From Ampelocalamus luodianensis (Eukaryota > Streptophyta > Magnoliopsida > Poales > Poaceae), in NCBI GenBank assembly GCA_036346255.1, contig CM070617.1, positions 26,339,080-26,403,079 on the forward strand: 64,000 bases of DNA. Direction: 5' to 3'. This document shows positions 44,398-56,187 of this stretch, in pieces. Within the stretch, counting starts at the first letter, position 1. Each line of letters starts with the position of its first letter. Position numbers and translations under genes: made by a program. Below the pieces are notes generated by a model that did no database searches, was not told where the DNA came from, and was given only the letters and a program-made list of their open reading frames with translations.

Positions 44398-46000
44398 ACG
44401 TTCGGACCTGGTGTTTGGGGGGTCCGATCGAGATCTAACGGTCCATAATCGTTGTGCGTTCCGATGGTCCGAACGTTTACGCTTGATGTGGACGGTTGAT
44501 TTAAAATCAGACGGTTGGGCGCGTGAGTACATTCAGACTGCCGAACGCGCGGCCCGTGTGGATCGTGCGATGGTATAGTTTATATTCAAACCTAGAATAG
44601 GTCATTATATTAAGTTTTAATCTTGTGAGAAATCATAATGATCTATTCTAGGTTTGAATATAAACTATACCAATTAAATCATGAAAAGTAAGGTTTAAGA
44701 ATTTTTATGAACACTAGACCTTCCGAGGAAGCCCTATGAATTATTTCAAGATTTTAGGAAATTTATTTCTATTTATAAGACCTAGGTTAAAGTGGCAACT
44801 AAGTTTTAAATCTCAGTCAACCCTAATTAGACGTATATCAACCAGAGGCATTCAGGACCGTCCGATATAGATCACATGATCCACACGGGCCGCGCGTTCA
44901 GCACTCCGAACGTACTCACACGCCCAGCCGTCCGATTTTAATTCAACCGTCCAGATCAAGCGTAAACGTTTGGACCATCAGAATGCACAATGATTATGTA
45001 CCGTTAGATCTCGATCGGGCCGCCCAAACACTAGGTCCGAACGTCGCTATCACAGGCAGTTCGTTTAAATAACCATATGTGATATATTGTCTATCACAGA
45101 CAGTTCATTAATGGAACCGTCTGTGGTAGCGACGTTCGGACATGGTGTTTGGGCGGCCCAATCGAGATCTAACGGTCCATAATCGTTATGCGTTCCGATG
45201 GTCCGAACGTTTACGCTTGATCTGGACGGTTGATTTAAAATCGGACGGCTGGGCGCGTGAGTACGTTCGAAGTGTCGAATGCGCAGCCCGTGTGGATCGT
45301 GCGATGTATATCGGACGGTCCTAAATGCCTGTGGTTGATCCAGGTCTAATTAGGGTTGACTGAGATTTAAAACTTAACTGCCACTTTGACCTAGGTCTTA
45401 TAAATAGAAATAAATTTTCTAAAATCTTGAAATAATTTATAGGACTTCCTGGGAAGGTCTAGTTTTCATAAAAATTCTTAAATCTTACTTTTCATGATTT
45501 AATTGGTATAGTTTATATTCAAACCTAGAATAGGTCATTATGATTTCTCACAAGACTAAGTATCCGTCTGTGATAGCGACGTTCGGACCTAGTGTTTGGG
45601 CAGCCCGATCGAGATCTAACGGTCCATAATCGTTGTGTGTTTCGATGGTCCGAACGTTTACGTTTGATCTAGACAGTTGATTTAAAATCGGACGACTCGG
45701 CACATGAGTACGTTCGGAGTGCTGAACGCGCGGCCCGTGTGGATTGTGCGATCTATATCGGATGATCCTGAATGCCTCTGGTTGATCTAAGTCTAATTAG
45801 GGTTGACTGAGATTTAAAACTTAATTGCCACTTTAACCTAGGTCTTATAAATAGAAATAAATTTTCTAAAATCTTGAAATAATTCATAGGGCTTCCTGTG
45901 AAGGTCTAGTGTTCATAAAAATTCTTAAACCTTACTTTTCATGATTTAATTGGTATAGTTTATATTCAAACCTAGAATAGGTCATTATATTAAGTTTAAA
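44398..46000. repeat. Cluster of one inverted and three direct copies of a roughly 400-bp unit inside the CACTA element
   Basis: The unit begins near the CACTA subterminal motif with ACGTTCGGAC.TGGTGTTTGG, continues with ATCGAGATCTAACGGTCC and GTCCGAACGTTTACG, and ends GGTATAGTTTATATTCAAAC. Copy A (+, truncated) spans 44398-44606, B (inverted) 44637-45050, C (+) 45127-45560 and D (+) 45570-45995. Between B and C lie extra copies of ATCACAGACGGTT-like motifs, otherwise found only at CACTA ends. The units contain no open frame. Confidence 0.85.
44572..44671. repeat. Perfect-stem hairpin at the A/B junction
   Basis: Arms of 35 nt (44572-44606 and 44637-44671) are complementary with one mismatch around a 30-nt loop. 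The arms contain the sequence TTCAAACCTAGAATAGG. This is the fold-back junction between the truncated copy A and inverted copy B. Confidence 0.88.
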
Positions 46001-46320
46001 TTTTCTGTAGGTGAAATATAGTTCCAAAGATTTGGTAAAAATTATATTAATTCATGATAATTATTCTAGTATTTGAATAAATTGGTTCCAGATGATGATC
46101 GTAAGTTTTTATTTCTATTTTTATTTGGGGAGTTGCTTTAGGTTAAGTTTTAATCTTGTAATAAATCATTGATGGTGCAGAACAACATGGCGCGTAAAGA
46201 GAAGTTCTCTTGTTTTGAAGTCTGTGATAAAGACATAAATGCAAATTGCAAATTCAAAATATTTAACACATTCTGATATAGATAAATGCAAATTCACATA
46301 TACATAAAACCGCTTAATTT

Positions 46321-47153
46321 TACGACAAGTAGTCCAACACATCTACAAAGAATTTGGCATACTCATGCCTAATCCTGGAGTCATCGCTGCAGAAGACGGC
46401 GTAGTTGTCCCACCCTTCTTTGCCGCAGTCGGTGCTCGTGCACCGGTGGCTGTCCTCCGACAGCGTCCACACCTGGCCCAGTGGCTCGATCTTGTTCCAC
46501 ACCGCCGCCTGGACCATGTGCGCAACGAGCCTCTGGCACCGCTTGCACTCCCGGTTGGTCCTCTTGGCGTCTTGCACCCGCCGCTGGCCGGCTTACCCTC
46601 AACCTACCTGATGTAGTGCTTCGCAACGTCGCGTATCTCGTCGGCCGTGTAAAGGAGGAGACCGAGCACGTAGGCCGCGGCCTTGTGGCGGCGACGGCCG
46701 CCCGTTCCAGGAACACGAGGCCGCGCTGCATGTCTTGGGGCGCGAAGACAAGCACAAGGCCGACGATGAAGCAGGCCTCCGGGTTGCTGGCGTTGGCTAG
46801 GTGGTGGACGACGGTGAGGTAGCGCTCGTTGTCCTACCACTTTATCGCCTCCTCCCGCTCCAGCGCCACACTCTTCCCCACGACGCGCTGCTTGCATGCC
46901 TTGTACATGGCCTTGCAACTAAAATTCAAGACGACTGAATCTTAATACAAGAATTAATTCCATAAGAAAAAAATATCAATTATAAAAATCATCGATCATA
47001 CGTGGCTCGTAAGCTGCAGATGTTAGCCATGGGCTGAGGAGAGCTCGCAGCCATGAGGCTGACGATGTGGATGTTGACATTGTCAGGAAGAGGGGCGATC
47101 GCCGACCTCCTCGCCAGCTTGGCCCTCGCCGTCATGCTCTGACTGCTCACCAT
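46321..47153 (-). pseudogene. F-box protein At2g35280-like gene fragment captured by the CACTA element
   Basis: Exon 1 (47153 to about 47003) reads MVSSQSMTARAKLARRSAIA and PLPDNVNIHIVSLMAA, an F-box-like start. After a GT-AG intron (acceptor near 46922), the reading continues CKAMYKACKQRVVGKSVALE, NERYLTVVHHLANASNPEAC, FIVGLVLVFAPQDMQRGLVF (a Sel1/TPR-like region), KAAAYVLGLLLYTADEIRDV and finally HRCTSTDCGKEGWDNYAVFC with SRIRHEY, the zinc-binding-looking tail of this grass family. Lesions are a TAG after EEAIKW (about 46830), a one-base deletion before KAAAY, a TAG after KHYIR (about 46610) and a further frame change. Such proteins serve as substrate receptors of SCF ligases. This copy cannot make one. 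Confidence 0.75.
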
Positions 47154-47329
47154 ATGTGTATTATACGTAGATCAATACGATATGCGTGCTCACCATGGTG
47201 CGCGATAATATCATTCTTATAAAACATCCAAGAGATGCATTATACGTAACGTCGGCGTGTAAGACGAAGAGACGACCCATCGATCACTCGTCGGCGCAGG
47301 AGACGAAGAGACGGATGGCGCGGGAGCCG

Positions 47330-47620
47330 AAACATCACAGACGGTTCATATAAAACCCGTCTATGAAGTGCAATTATCACAGACGGTTCGTATTAATAAC
47401 CGTCTGAGATGTATCACAGACGGTTGTTTGTTGAAAACCGTCTGTGATAGTTCTACATATCACATACGGTTATTTTTATGAACCGTCTATGATACTTCAT
47501 AGACGGTTCTTAATACGAACAGTCTGTGATAACTCGTATCACTGACGGTTCCTTTGGAACCGTCTATGATAGGTACAACACAGACGGTTCCAAAAGAACC
47601 ATTTGTGATAAGACGTCTAG
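47330..47620. repeat. Right subterminal repeats of the CACTA element
   Basis: About a dozen copies of ATCACAGACGGTT or its inverse AACCGTCTGTGAT lie in paired, hairpin-forming orientation, matching the left end. Confidence 0.9.
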
Positions 47621-47731
47621 TATGACCTGCTTTGTAGTAGTGGTGTGAAATAAGTTGGAGTAAAATGTTGGGTGTGGTGATGTAGTGTTCTCATCTAGCT
47701 CTCTTCTCCCTCCTTTTATAAGCGGATAGGG

Positions 47732-48140
47732 TGTAGTGTTGAGGGTGGAGGTAGAAGAATCATCATTTCGGTCTGAAAAGGTGTAGTGTTGAGGGTGTGG
47801 TCATTTTGGCCTAAAAAGGTAGCGTCGTAGTGTGTTGTCATTTCTATATAAAAAGTTGGCAGTGTGGAGTGACAAAGTGTGTTCTTTTCGATCTGAAAAG
47901 GTATAATGCTGAGGGTGTGATCATTTCGCTCTAAAAAGGTAGCGTCGCATTGTGTTGTCATTTTTGTCTAAAAAGGTGGCAGTGTGTGGCGTGACAGAGT
48001 GCGGTCTTTTCCATCTGAAAAGGTGTAGTGCTGAGGTTGTGCTTATTTTGGTCTAAAAAGTAGAGTCGCAGTGTGTGTTGTCATTTCTATCTGAAAAGGT
48101 GGCGTGACAGAGTTTGGTCATTTCGGTCTAAAAATGTGGT
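47732..48140. repeat. 121-bp tandem repeat, about 3.3 copies
   Basis: CTGAAAAGGTGTAGTGTTGA and variants start at 47772, 47894 and 48015 (spacing 122 and 121), with intervening CTAAAAAGGTAGCGTCG and GTTGTCATTTCTATCT. The array lies just outside the CACTA element. It is not coding. Confidence 0.88.
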
Positions 48141-48481
48141 GGTGGTGTGTGGTCTTTCAAGTGTGAGATGAACCTAGGTACACAATTTAATTTCATTACG
48201 GTATTGGAGTTGCATTTTCTAATGTAATTACTCCTTGTCATGTTACATTCATACAGATCCAGTAGACAAAAGTTAAAGACATCTTGCAATTCATAAACAA
48301 GCATACAACATCGTTCATACATGGCTCCCTTATGCAAACAAGGACTACTACTTAACACATTGAACACACTACTAGTAGGATACACACATACACATAAGTT
48401 TCTCAAGCCAATTCAAGTGGTCAAGAATCCTATCCAAGCGCTCGTCTGCAGGTGGCATGTTCACCATTGGACCATATGGAA

Positions 48482-48772
48482 CTACATGTGCACATTCAAT
48501 GGCTTTTTCACCACGACACCAACAGAGTCCGCCCACTGAAAGTACTGGCATTCGCCAGCCTGAAAACCACACTAAATAGTGAAAAAAAAAGACAAACAAA
48601 CACAAAATGCAAATACCAGCATTCGCGGTAATCAAACTCACTGATAGATACATACACTTGTAGAACACAAGCCCCATGTTCTCTTCGGTGTCAGAGTACA
48701 TGACATTTGGTTGGACCCTGTAGTTTGGGCAGTTCACACACCTTGCATTCGCCAGCGCACCACTCTTCGACT
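48482..48772 (-). pseudogene. GRF-type zinc-finger gene fragment, divergent from the MULE-2 transposase
   Basis: Exon 1 (about 48772-48642) reads ARCVNCPNYRVQPNVMYSD, TEENMGLVFYKC. After an 81-bp GT-AG intron, exon 2 (48559-48482) reads AGECQYFQWADSVGVV and stops. The Cys spacing and the ECQYF.W block are those of GRF fingers in grass transposon-linked proteins. A TAA sits just upstream in frame, so the start is lost or lies in an unseen exon. It faces away from the MULE-2 transposase. MULE-1 also carries a GRF-type finger next to its transposase. Confidence 0.6.
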
Positions 48773-51667
48773 CATTGAATTAGACAACTGAGACATGGCG
48801 CCGAGTAGAGTTGTGAGACAAGTGTAAGTAGATGAGAAGAGAAAGGGCTGGAGTTTAGTTGGTTGGATGGGCTTTTGTAGAGGTGGGGTTCAGCATGCCA
48901 CCTCGTAGGTAATTTTTTTAATATTTAAATTTAGGAAAATTGCCATTCGAAATGACGACAGGGATCTCACAAGTCCTAGTCGCCATTCCAAATGGTGACA
49001 CAACCTCCCCTATAAAAGACCCCAAAATTCAGGCTAAATTCACTTTATTAAGAAAAAAGAGAAAGAGGGAGGAAGGGAAGGGAAGGGAGAGGAGTAGAGG
49101 AGCTAGTGAAGTGTTGCCCGTCCTGGTCGTTCACCTTGTAGGTAATTTTTTTAACTGAATGTATTACATAGTTTGAGATGTATGGTTACGTAGTGTAGTA
49201 TGTTGTAATACATCCTTTTTGTTGTGTAGTTCAGTTTTAGATATGTTGTTAATTGTGAAAATCTTGTTTATGGTGTAGTACGTCGAATATGTCGAACGCA
49301 ATTAATTTCAAAACTTACTACAGTAAGGGGACTATTTTGCAGGGTCCCGAGTGGGTTGATTTGCGTTATTTCTAATCGACGACCGTAAATATAACAAGAC
49401 CAGAGTAACAAACATGGAGCGCTGTGATGCAGTTGTTGTTCTACCCATTTGATTTGGACCATGTAGTGTATGATCTGAAATTAAGTTGCTTTGCCAACCG
49501 AGCACCACATGGCACATATTGGGAGTTAGTGCAGCTGAAGGAAACAAGGTCGTGATAGTCATACGTACAAAGGGCGAGGAACAAGGGTGTGATTTGATCT
49601 TTCTGGCCCAGGCATATGTCAAGACTATTCCTGCATCTGCGGCTGAACAAGAAGTAGGTGGTGGTGACGCCAAAGAAGAAGTTGGGGACTCCAACCACAA
49701 CGCGACACACAATGGCCGAAGGTCGGGGAGTTGTTGATGTTATCGATGAAGACAGGGCCGAAGAAGCTCCTTTGGTCCGAGAAGCTGGTGGGATTGCTGA
49801 CAAAGGTGAGGAAATCGAAGCCCTAGTTCAAATGATGCCGCTTGAAGACCAGGACTACGAGGCATTATCGGAAGATGAAGGATCCGATGATGAGGATGTT
49901 GTGGAACAGCAGACAGTTCCATCTTAGTGGAACACATACCAATTCAACAACCTTATCGTGGACGAAGGCTTCCGTGTACCGTGGTAGTACGACCAGAACA
50001 AGGTCAGGCAAGGACCCATGTACAAAGGCAAGGAGCCTGTGTAGGAGGCTGTCAAATTGTGGGCCTCGTCGCTTCTATGTACATTCACAGTAGTGAAGTC
50101 TAACCCAAGATGCTACAACGTGAAGTGCGACATAGCGAGATGCCCTTGGCGAGTGCACACATTCCAGCCTAAGTGTGACACCTACTAGAAATGCACTATA
50201 GTAATCCCACACACATGTCGTATCTGAATCAATGCAATCCCACAAGAACCTGTCATCAGGCTTCATTGCGAATATCATGTATGACGAAATCGTGGATAAT
50301 CTGTAGTTCGAGCCATGATCCATCATTCGGACAATAGAGTCAAGGTTCCAGTACACAATTAGCTATATTAAGGCGTGGAGGGCAAAACAGAAGACATTGG
50401 AATCAAGGTTCAGTATGTTCGATGACTCCTACCACAATCTGTCTGACCAACTCTGAGTCATACAGGACAGGAATCCCAGTACTCATGTCGACCTTCAAGA
50501 TGACACACATCCGCGGTAGGTCGAGAAGAGGGTATTGAAGCAAGCATTCTTCATCTTTGGTGCATGCATCAATGCATTCCGACATTACCGCCTGATCTTG
50601 TGCGTGGATGACACGTTCCTGACTGGGATGTACAAGGGACAGGTACTTACTGCAATTGCGATGGGCGGGAACAATTAGGTTCTTTCCGTAGCCTTCACAC
50701 CCGTTGAAAGCGAGAATATAGACAATTGGTTGTGGTTTGTGAGAAACGTGAAGATTTTTGCAGTACAGGGTCATCCTAACGTATGCGTCATACATGATCG
50801 ACATAAAGGCTGGTTGAGTGCAATAACTCAGCTACAACAAGGGGGAAACGAGCCACTTTCGTGAGTGGATATGCAGAGCAGGTGGTGCAAGCGACACTTG
50901 GATGCAAACTTTTACAAATAGTTCTACAACAAGAACTTGATGAATCTTTTCAAGCGGCTGTGCAACTAGAACCAGTAGAGAAAATTTGATGCACTCTGAA
51001 AAACTCTAGATGAGCGGACGAGGACGCACAGAAGGGAGGCAGCGAAAAAACCCGCTCCAAGCACTGACAATCTCCCTGAGGCATTGCTAGAATTACCCAC
51101 AGATGGTACTAGTGTGACAAGGAAGATGGGAGGGGGTGGGTAGGTGAAATGCTTCTCGGGCTGGATTGAGCACGAGCCTAAGGTGAAGTAGTCGTTGCTA
51201 AAAGACAATGATGGTGCTCGGTATGGTGTCATGACAACGAATCTAGCTGAACTGTACAATTGGGTCATACGCGGCGCGAAGTGCCTCCCTTTGGTTGGTA
51301 TTGTGAAGACAATTCTGCGCGGTACCATTATGAGAGCCACCGGGTTATTTAGCTTGTAATGCTTAACCGTCCAAATGGTCCTAGCATCACAAGAGAAATA
51401 TCCTGCTCTCGGTGTATTATGTACCTCTGAGAAGCGGTACACATACACCTCCACAAACGATATCAAGTCATACAAAAGTTATTACAATACCGGACTTCAT
51501 AATTTACAACACAAAAACATTCAAAGTTCATATTACAAAAATAGGGCCAACCGACCAAATGTCAAGATAAAGAACTAAAGTCGCAGCGGAAACATAAGTC
51601 ATAAGATGGCAGCAAAAGAAAGCCAACCGGCTGCCTTTACCCATAAGGCAACTGACCAGAAACGCTG

Positions 51668-51728
51668 AGCTAGTTGTCTAAGTCGAACTCAGTCTCACAA
51701 TGGTCAACCGCTTGGGGGTCAACCTCCT
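51668..51728 (-). other. C-terminal exon-like segment in solo LTR copy 2
   Basis: After GTTTACTTGCTGCAG on the minus strand, the frame set by the 53038-52976 segment reads E-EVDPQAVDHCETEFDLDN and stops at a TAG. The acidic ending, the preserved acceptor and the preserved phase make this a plausible last exon of a small spliced gene inside the LTR. Confidence 0.45.
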
Positions 51729-52975
51729 CTGCAGCAAGTAAACAATACAATTGAGTACAAAAATTATACTCGCAAGACTTACAAATAACAAACCTATACA
51801 TAGCTACATGCAAACTTATTCAATGGGGAAGGCCGTAGAGCTCATTTTCAGCACAAAGCCATATTTCATTTGTAATAGTGTAATAGATTGTAAGGCAATT
51901 TGACCAAATCAGATTTTTATTTGTTTATATAACAACGAGACAACATTATAAATATAAATAACATCCTAGAAGTTTTATCGAAAAGTTTATAGTCTAACTC
52001 TTTCAAAACCTAACCAAGCGTGTCTATAACCAAGGACGTGGCTATTCGAATAGATTAAACCCTGTAGGGATGTACAACTTTACCCACATACCAGACCGTT
52101 CTTTCGCCAAGCTATATAGCACACTTCCTTAGGTATGCCGGTAGAGCTAAGTCCTACGAGACGTTTTCCCATTAGATGTATAAGCTAAGAGCCGCTCGCA
52201 TGGGTGAAACCCTCTGTGAACCGCCCTTGTGTGTGCAGACGGGGCTCCCACGAAAACCCACACGTTGTGTTGGAGCCAACGGTAAAGCTTCGGTCAACTA
52301 TCCCTCAAGGTAAAGTCTTAGACAACTACCGATGCCCCTCGGGCGCGGGAACCTAACCGGAACCCACCCCGCACATCCAAACAACAACAGAACCTTTTTG
52401 TTTCTAACATCTACTACCTATGACTCCGAGCGAACACACGCCAAAGTACTAAGTCAAGAAGGGTTCCCAATACCCTCATGTGGATGCACGCAAAAATGCT
52501 CAGATAGTGTGACACAAGATGTTCGGTCCTTATTGACTCGGGCACCAACCACACACCCAACAACACACCAATAACCATGTACCCAAGTCTAAATCTTTTT
52601 ATTTTCAATTTTAGTTTTTCAAATACGATACATACATGAGTACCCTGACCCAAGTATTTAAGGTGCTGATATAATGACCATGGCCGAAGAGATGATCCCC
52701 ATGCTACTGCTCTAAGCATTGCTAAGCGACATCAACTCGAATACTATATATAAATGATCAGAGCCCATCCATCTAGCCCTAAATCACTAGCAAGAATATA
52801 ACTAAGGCTCAGCGGCAATGGGAAATATTTACCTATAGCTCATGCATCTATTCGAATTAACTACCTCTAATCGAGAAATTAATCATCAACATAGCATGCA
52901 TACATACATTTGCAAACAAGATAATAGCATTTGAACATAATAGGCTCAACATGCATAAAAGGAGGGATTGTTTGC

Positions 52976-53038
52976 CATGCTGGAGATAATCCACTTGCTG
53001 CTGAGGTTCACTCTCGTAGATAATAGAATCATCAAAAC
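52976..53038 (-). other. Conserved exon-like coding segment in solo LTR copy 2
   Basis: It is preceded by TTCGATAG (acceptor) and followed by a GC-type donor (CATG^GCAAAC), and it is 63 nt like its homologue at 36740-36802. It reads FDDSIIYESEPQQQVDYLQH. ES-[DE]-P-x-QQ-[VI]-[DE] is shared, and the substitution pattern against copy 1 favours synonymous positions. Confidence 0.55.
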
Positions 53039-55057
53039 CTATCGAACGCATGAGAAAGACCAATAAGAACGAATAACATCGAAAATAACCAAAAATTCAA
53101 AATCATCCAAATTGCATGAAATTTTTACAGTAGGTGTACTATGATTTTTGATGAATTTATAAACAAAAATAATTTGATTTGGACTTTGCATACAAAAGTT
53201 ATAGCCTAAACAAATTCTGTCGGAGAGAAAATCCAGAAATTTCGGTTATTGTTCATCCGAACTTAAACATTTCGTGAAAATTTCCAGAAAGGTGGTGAAT
53301 ATGAAATTTTTATGGTAGATAGAGCATGACAATCTAAGAACAATAAAAACTTATTCACTTCATTTCGAGTTAAAATGAATTTTCTATGCATTTTCAAATC
53401 ATGCCATTAGTGTACAATTAATTTGAATAGCAATATTTTCAATGGTAGTTACATGTTTGAAACCTATTCCAAGTTAAAGCACAATAAAAATGAAAACCTA
53501 CAAAAATTGATTTCACTCAATTTGGAGCTAATATGAAACACTCATGCATTTTGAAAGTTAAATGAATTTTCAGTGTAAAAATAACTCATTCCAAAAATTA
53601 ATTTGAACTTTGAAATTTTCTAGAACAACAACATAAATCAAACCTATTCCAAGATAAATTATATTAAAAATGGAATTCAACAAAATTGATTTTACTCAAT
53701 TTGGAGTTAAAATGAATTAATTATGAATTTTTGAAGTTTAGACCTATTTCCAGTACATAAATAAATCATTTCGGAATTTATAAAACCATTAAATACTTTT
53801 TCTACGTGGGCTGAGGTAGCCACAGTCACTAACCAGTGGGGTCTACTTAACAGTGTTCCTTTTTTTTAATTTCCCAGAATTAAGTCGCTACTGACATGTG
53901 GGGTCTACTCGTCATAGGCTCGGCTAACGACATAGCGTGTGGCCCTTCGGTCCACGGCACAGTGCAGCGGTCCATAGACCATGTTGCAGTGTGCAGCCTG
54001 GCCCCACGTGTCAAAGACTCTAAAGCAAAACTGGTTCTTAACTCCCCACATTAACTATTCCCCGGACCCACATGTCATTGAAACTTAATCGCAATAACTA
54101 ACAACTAATGATCCCTCAAACCCTAAGGACAGAGATTTGCTATAATAAATGACATGCTACAGTGTGTGTCCATTTTCAGACAGCAGAGAGTGCTCCTGCC
54201 CGTGAATTTCTCCGGCTAATCGCCTGCGAAGGAGGCCATGGCGGCGCGGACCATGGGCTAAAATGGGATCCCTACACTATTGCGCACTCGATGGTGGCCG
54301 GAGCATCGCTAGAGACGAGCTGAAGCGGCGGCGTGACGAGGTGGAATGGAGGAGAGGCTATGGGAAATACGGCAATGCTTCCCGTGATAACGCGTGCACG
54401 AGCACCAGTGGAGGTCAAGGAGCATACCAGAGTCGAGAAGGAGGACAAAGCTCGACGGTGATGGTCCGGCGACGACGACCAGTAGCGGTGGCGGTGCTTC
54501 AATGGGGAGGAGCCGACCTAAGGAAAGGGGAAGGACAATGAGGGTAGATGAAGCTAAAAAGGGTTAAGGACATGGTGTCAGAGCGAGTGATTGGGAAATG
54601 GAACACCCTACCGAAGATGGGGACGAATGGGAGCTTTTGGCCGGAGTTGAGGAGAATTCAAAATCCAAAAGTTCATGCGATCCAAAATAGAAATTGAATG
54701 AGGGGAAAAGGTAATGGTGCTCTGGAATGCAAAGTGACGCGGATAGGAAGAGTAGAGCGACACTGGAGCGGTGAGGGCATGACGGTGGCATCTCACCTGA
54801 GAACGAGAGCTTGCTCTCCTTGGGCTCTCGCTCGAAGATAAGGGAGAAGGAGGTAGGGGATTGCTTGGTGGCGTCGAAAGGGAGAAGAGGATGCTCCAGG
54901 GGAGCTTTTATAGGTGCTGGGGTGGAGAAACGCAAGGGAGGCCACGGCGAGCTGAGCTTGGTGCATGGCGCACTGGTATAGACGATGCGAGCGATAGGGA
55001 GGTGATGGTGAAGCGACAGGGGTAGGTTAGGGGTGCAGAACCGTGGGCAAACTAGGG

Positions 55058-56187
55058 TAGGGGTGAAAACGGATCGAATACGGACGAATAATGACTATGT
55101 CATATTTGTTTTCATACTTATTCCCGATTCGAATACGAATACCCCAAATACGAATAATATCGAATACGGATATGGAGCGAATACGAATCAAAACAAATAC
55201 GATCACGGATATTTTTCGAAACATGAAAAGCCCTTAAATTGTATGCCAGGAATTAACGAAAACATATAACTAGTTTATTTGATGCAAACATTCATGAATT
55301 GTTCACATTTTTAGCAACCACACATAAGGTTGGTACTAGCAAGCTGCATTAACTAGTTCATCACAAAAATAACACTTAGTTTACCATATTTACCTCATAA
55401 GTTATAACTGACAAAGTCATAAGTCATCACGTATTCACACTTAGTTCATCACATATATAAAACTTAATTCGCACTAACATCGATAAGGCTGGATGGTTAA
55501 TCTATGCGCAAATGATTGTAACATCCCAAAGTATGTTACCAAAAATAAAATTAATAAAGTTATTATTCTATTGGATTTTCTGAGATTTAAAAGAGTTTTC
55601 TTGGTTAAAAAGAAAAAATAATAAAATAAAGTTAATTATTTAATTTCCTAGTTTTTAATGTCAAAAATAATATTTATTGAGTTTTCTGGAATTTTATTGG
55701 ATTTAAAGTGAAAAAATAATTAATTTTTTGGATTTTAAAGAGGTTTTTACTATTTTTTAGAAATTAAAAACAATTTATGTGCAAAAATAAAAACCAACTT
55801 TAAGTTGAAATTAATTTTATTAAGTTCAAAATAATTCAATGAATTTCTATGATTTTTTATAGAATTTTTTAGCTCTATTTGATATTTTCTAAAAGGCTAT
55901 TTGATTTGTTGCATTTTCTGAAATTCAAAAATCAATTAAAATCTCCTTTTCTCTTTTGGGCCGAAATCCTCTTTTGGGCTGAAATCCGGATATCCGGCCT
56001 TCATATTATCCGGATAATCCGTATTCGTATCCACCGGATAGCATGCCTACTGTATCCGTTTCCGATAATAAAAAAAAACAAATTTGTTTCCGACCCGAGA
56101 ATTATCCGGGAAAAATCCGACCTGAAACAATCCGAATCCGTTTCCACCCGGATCGGTCGGAAACTATCCGATTTGTTTTCACCCCTA
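55058..56187. mobile_element. Non-autonomous hAT element (Ac/Ds-like ends), 1.13 kb
   Basis: The ends are TAGGGGTGAAAACGG and, inverted, TAGGGGTGAAAACAA, closely resembling Ac/Ds termini. A perfect 8-bp duplication AACTAGGG is at 55050-55057 and 56188-56195. Subterminal repeats of CGAATAC/GTATTCG (left) and TATCCGG/CCGGATA (right) occur within 150-200 bp of the ends. The AT-rich middle (55500-55950) has no transposase. It lies inside solo LTR copy 2. Confidence 0.93.

Larger units (their letters stand above)
40372..47642. mobile_element. CACTA (En/Spm-type) transposon, 7.27 kb
   Basis: The ends are CACTACTACAGAAAAC and, inverted, CACTACTACAAAGCAG. The 3-bp target duplication GTG is at 40369-40371 and 47643-47645. 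Subterminal arrays of the motif ATCACAGACGGTT in both orientations occupy both ends, a hallmark of CACTA elements. The interior holds a decayed Ptta/Ulp1-like gene (-), a GC-rich 36-bp repeat, a cluster of direct and inverted 400-bp units, and an F-box-like captured pseudogene (-). No TNP2-type transposase is recognisable, so the element is non-autonomous. Confidence 0.93.

Noticed and set aside
44572..44671. Calling the hairpin a miRNA gene
   Set aside because: The stem is too perfect and lies in an inverted transposon repeat. Without small-RNA data it is only a fold-back repeat.
55514..55950. TGTAACATCCC inside the hAT element as the start of another LTR
   Set aside because: The 11-bp match to the 4.9-kb LTR start is suggestive, but no similarity continues, no end or target duplication was found, and the segment lies wholly between intact hAT ends.
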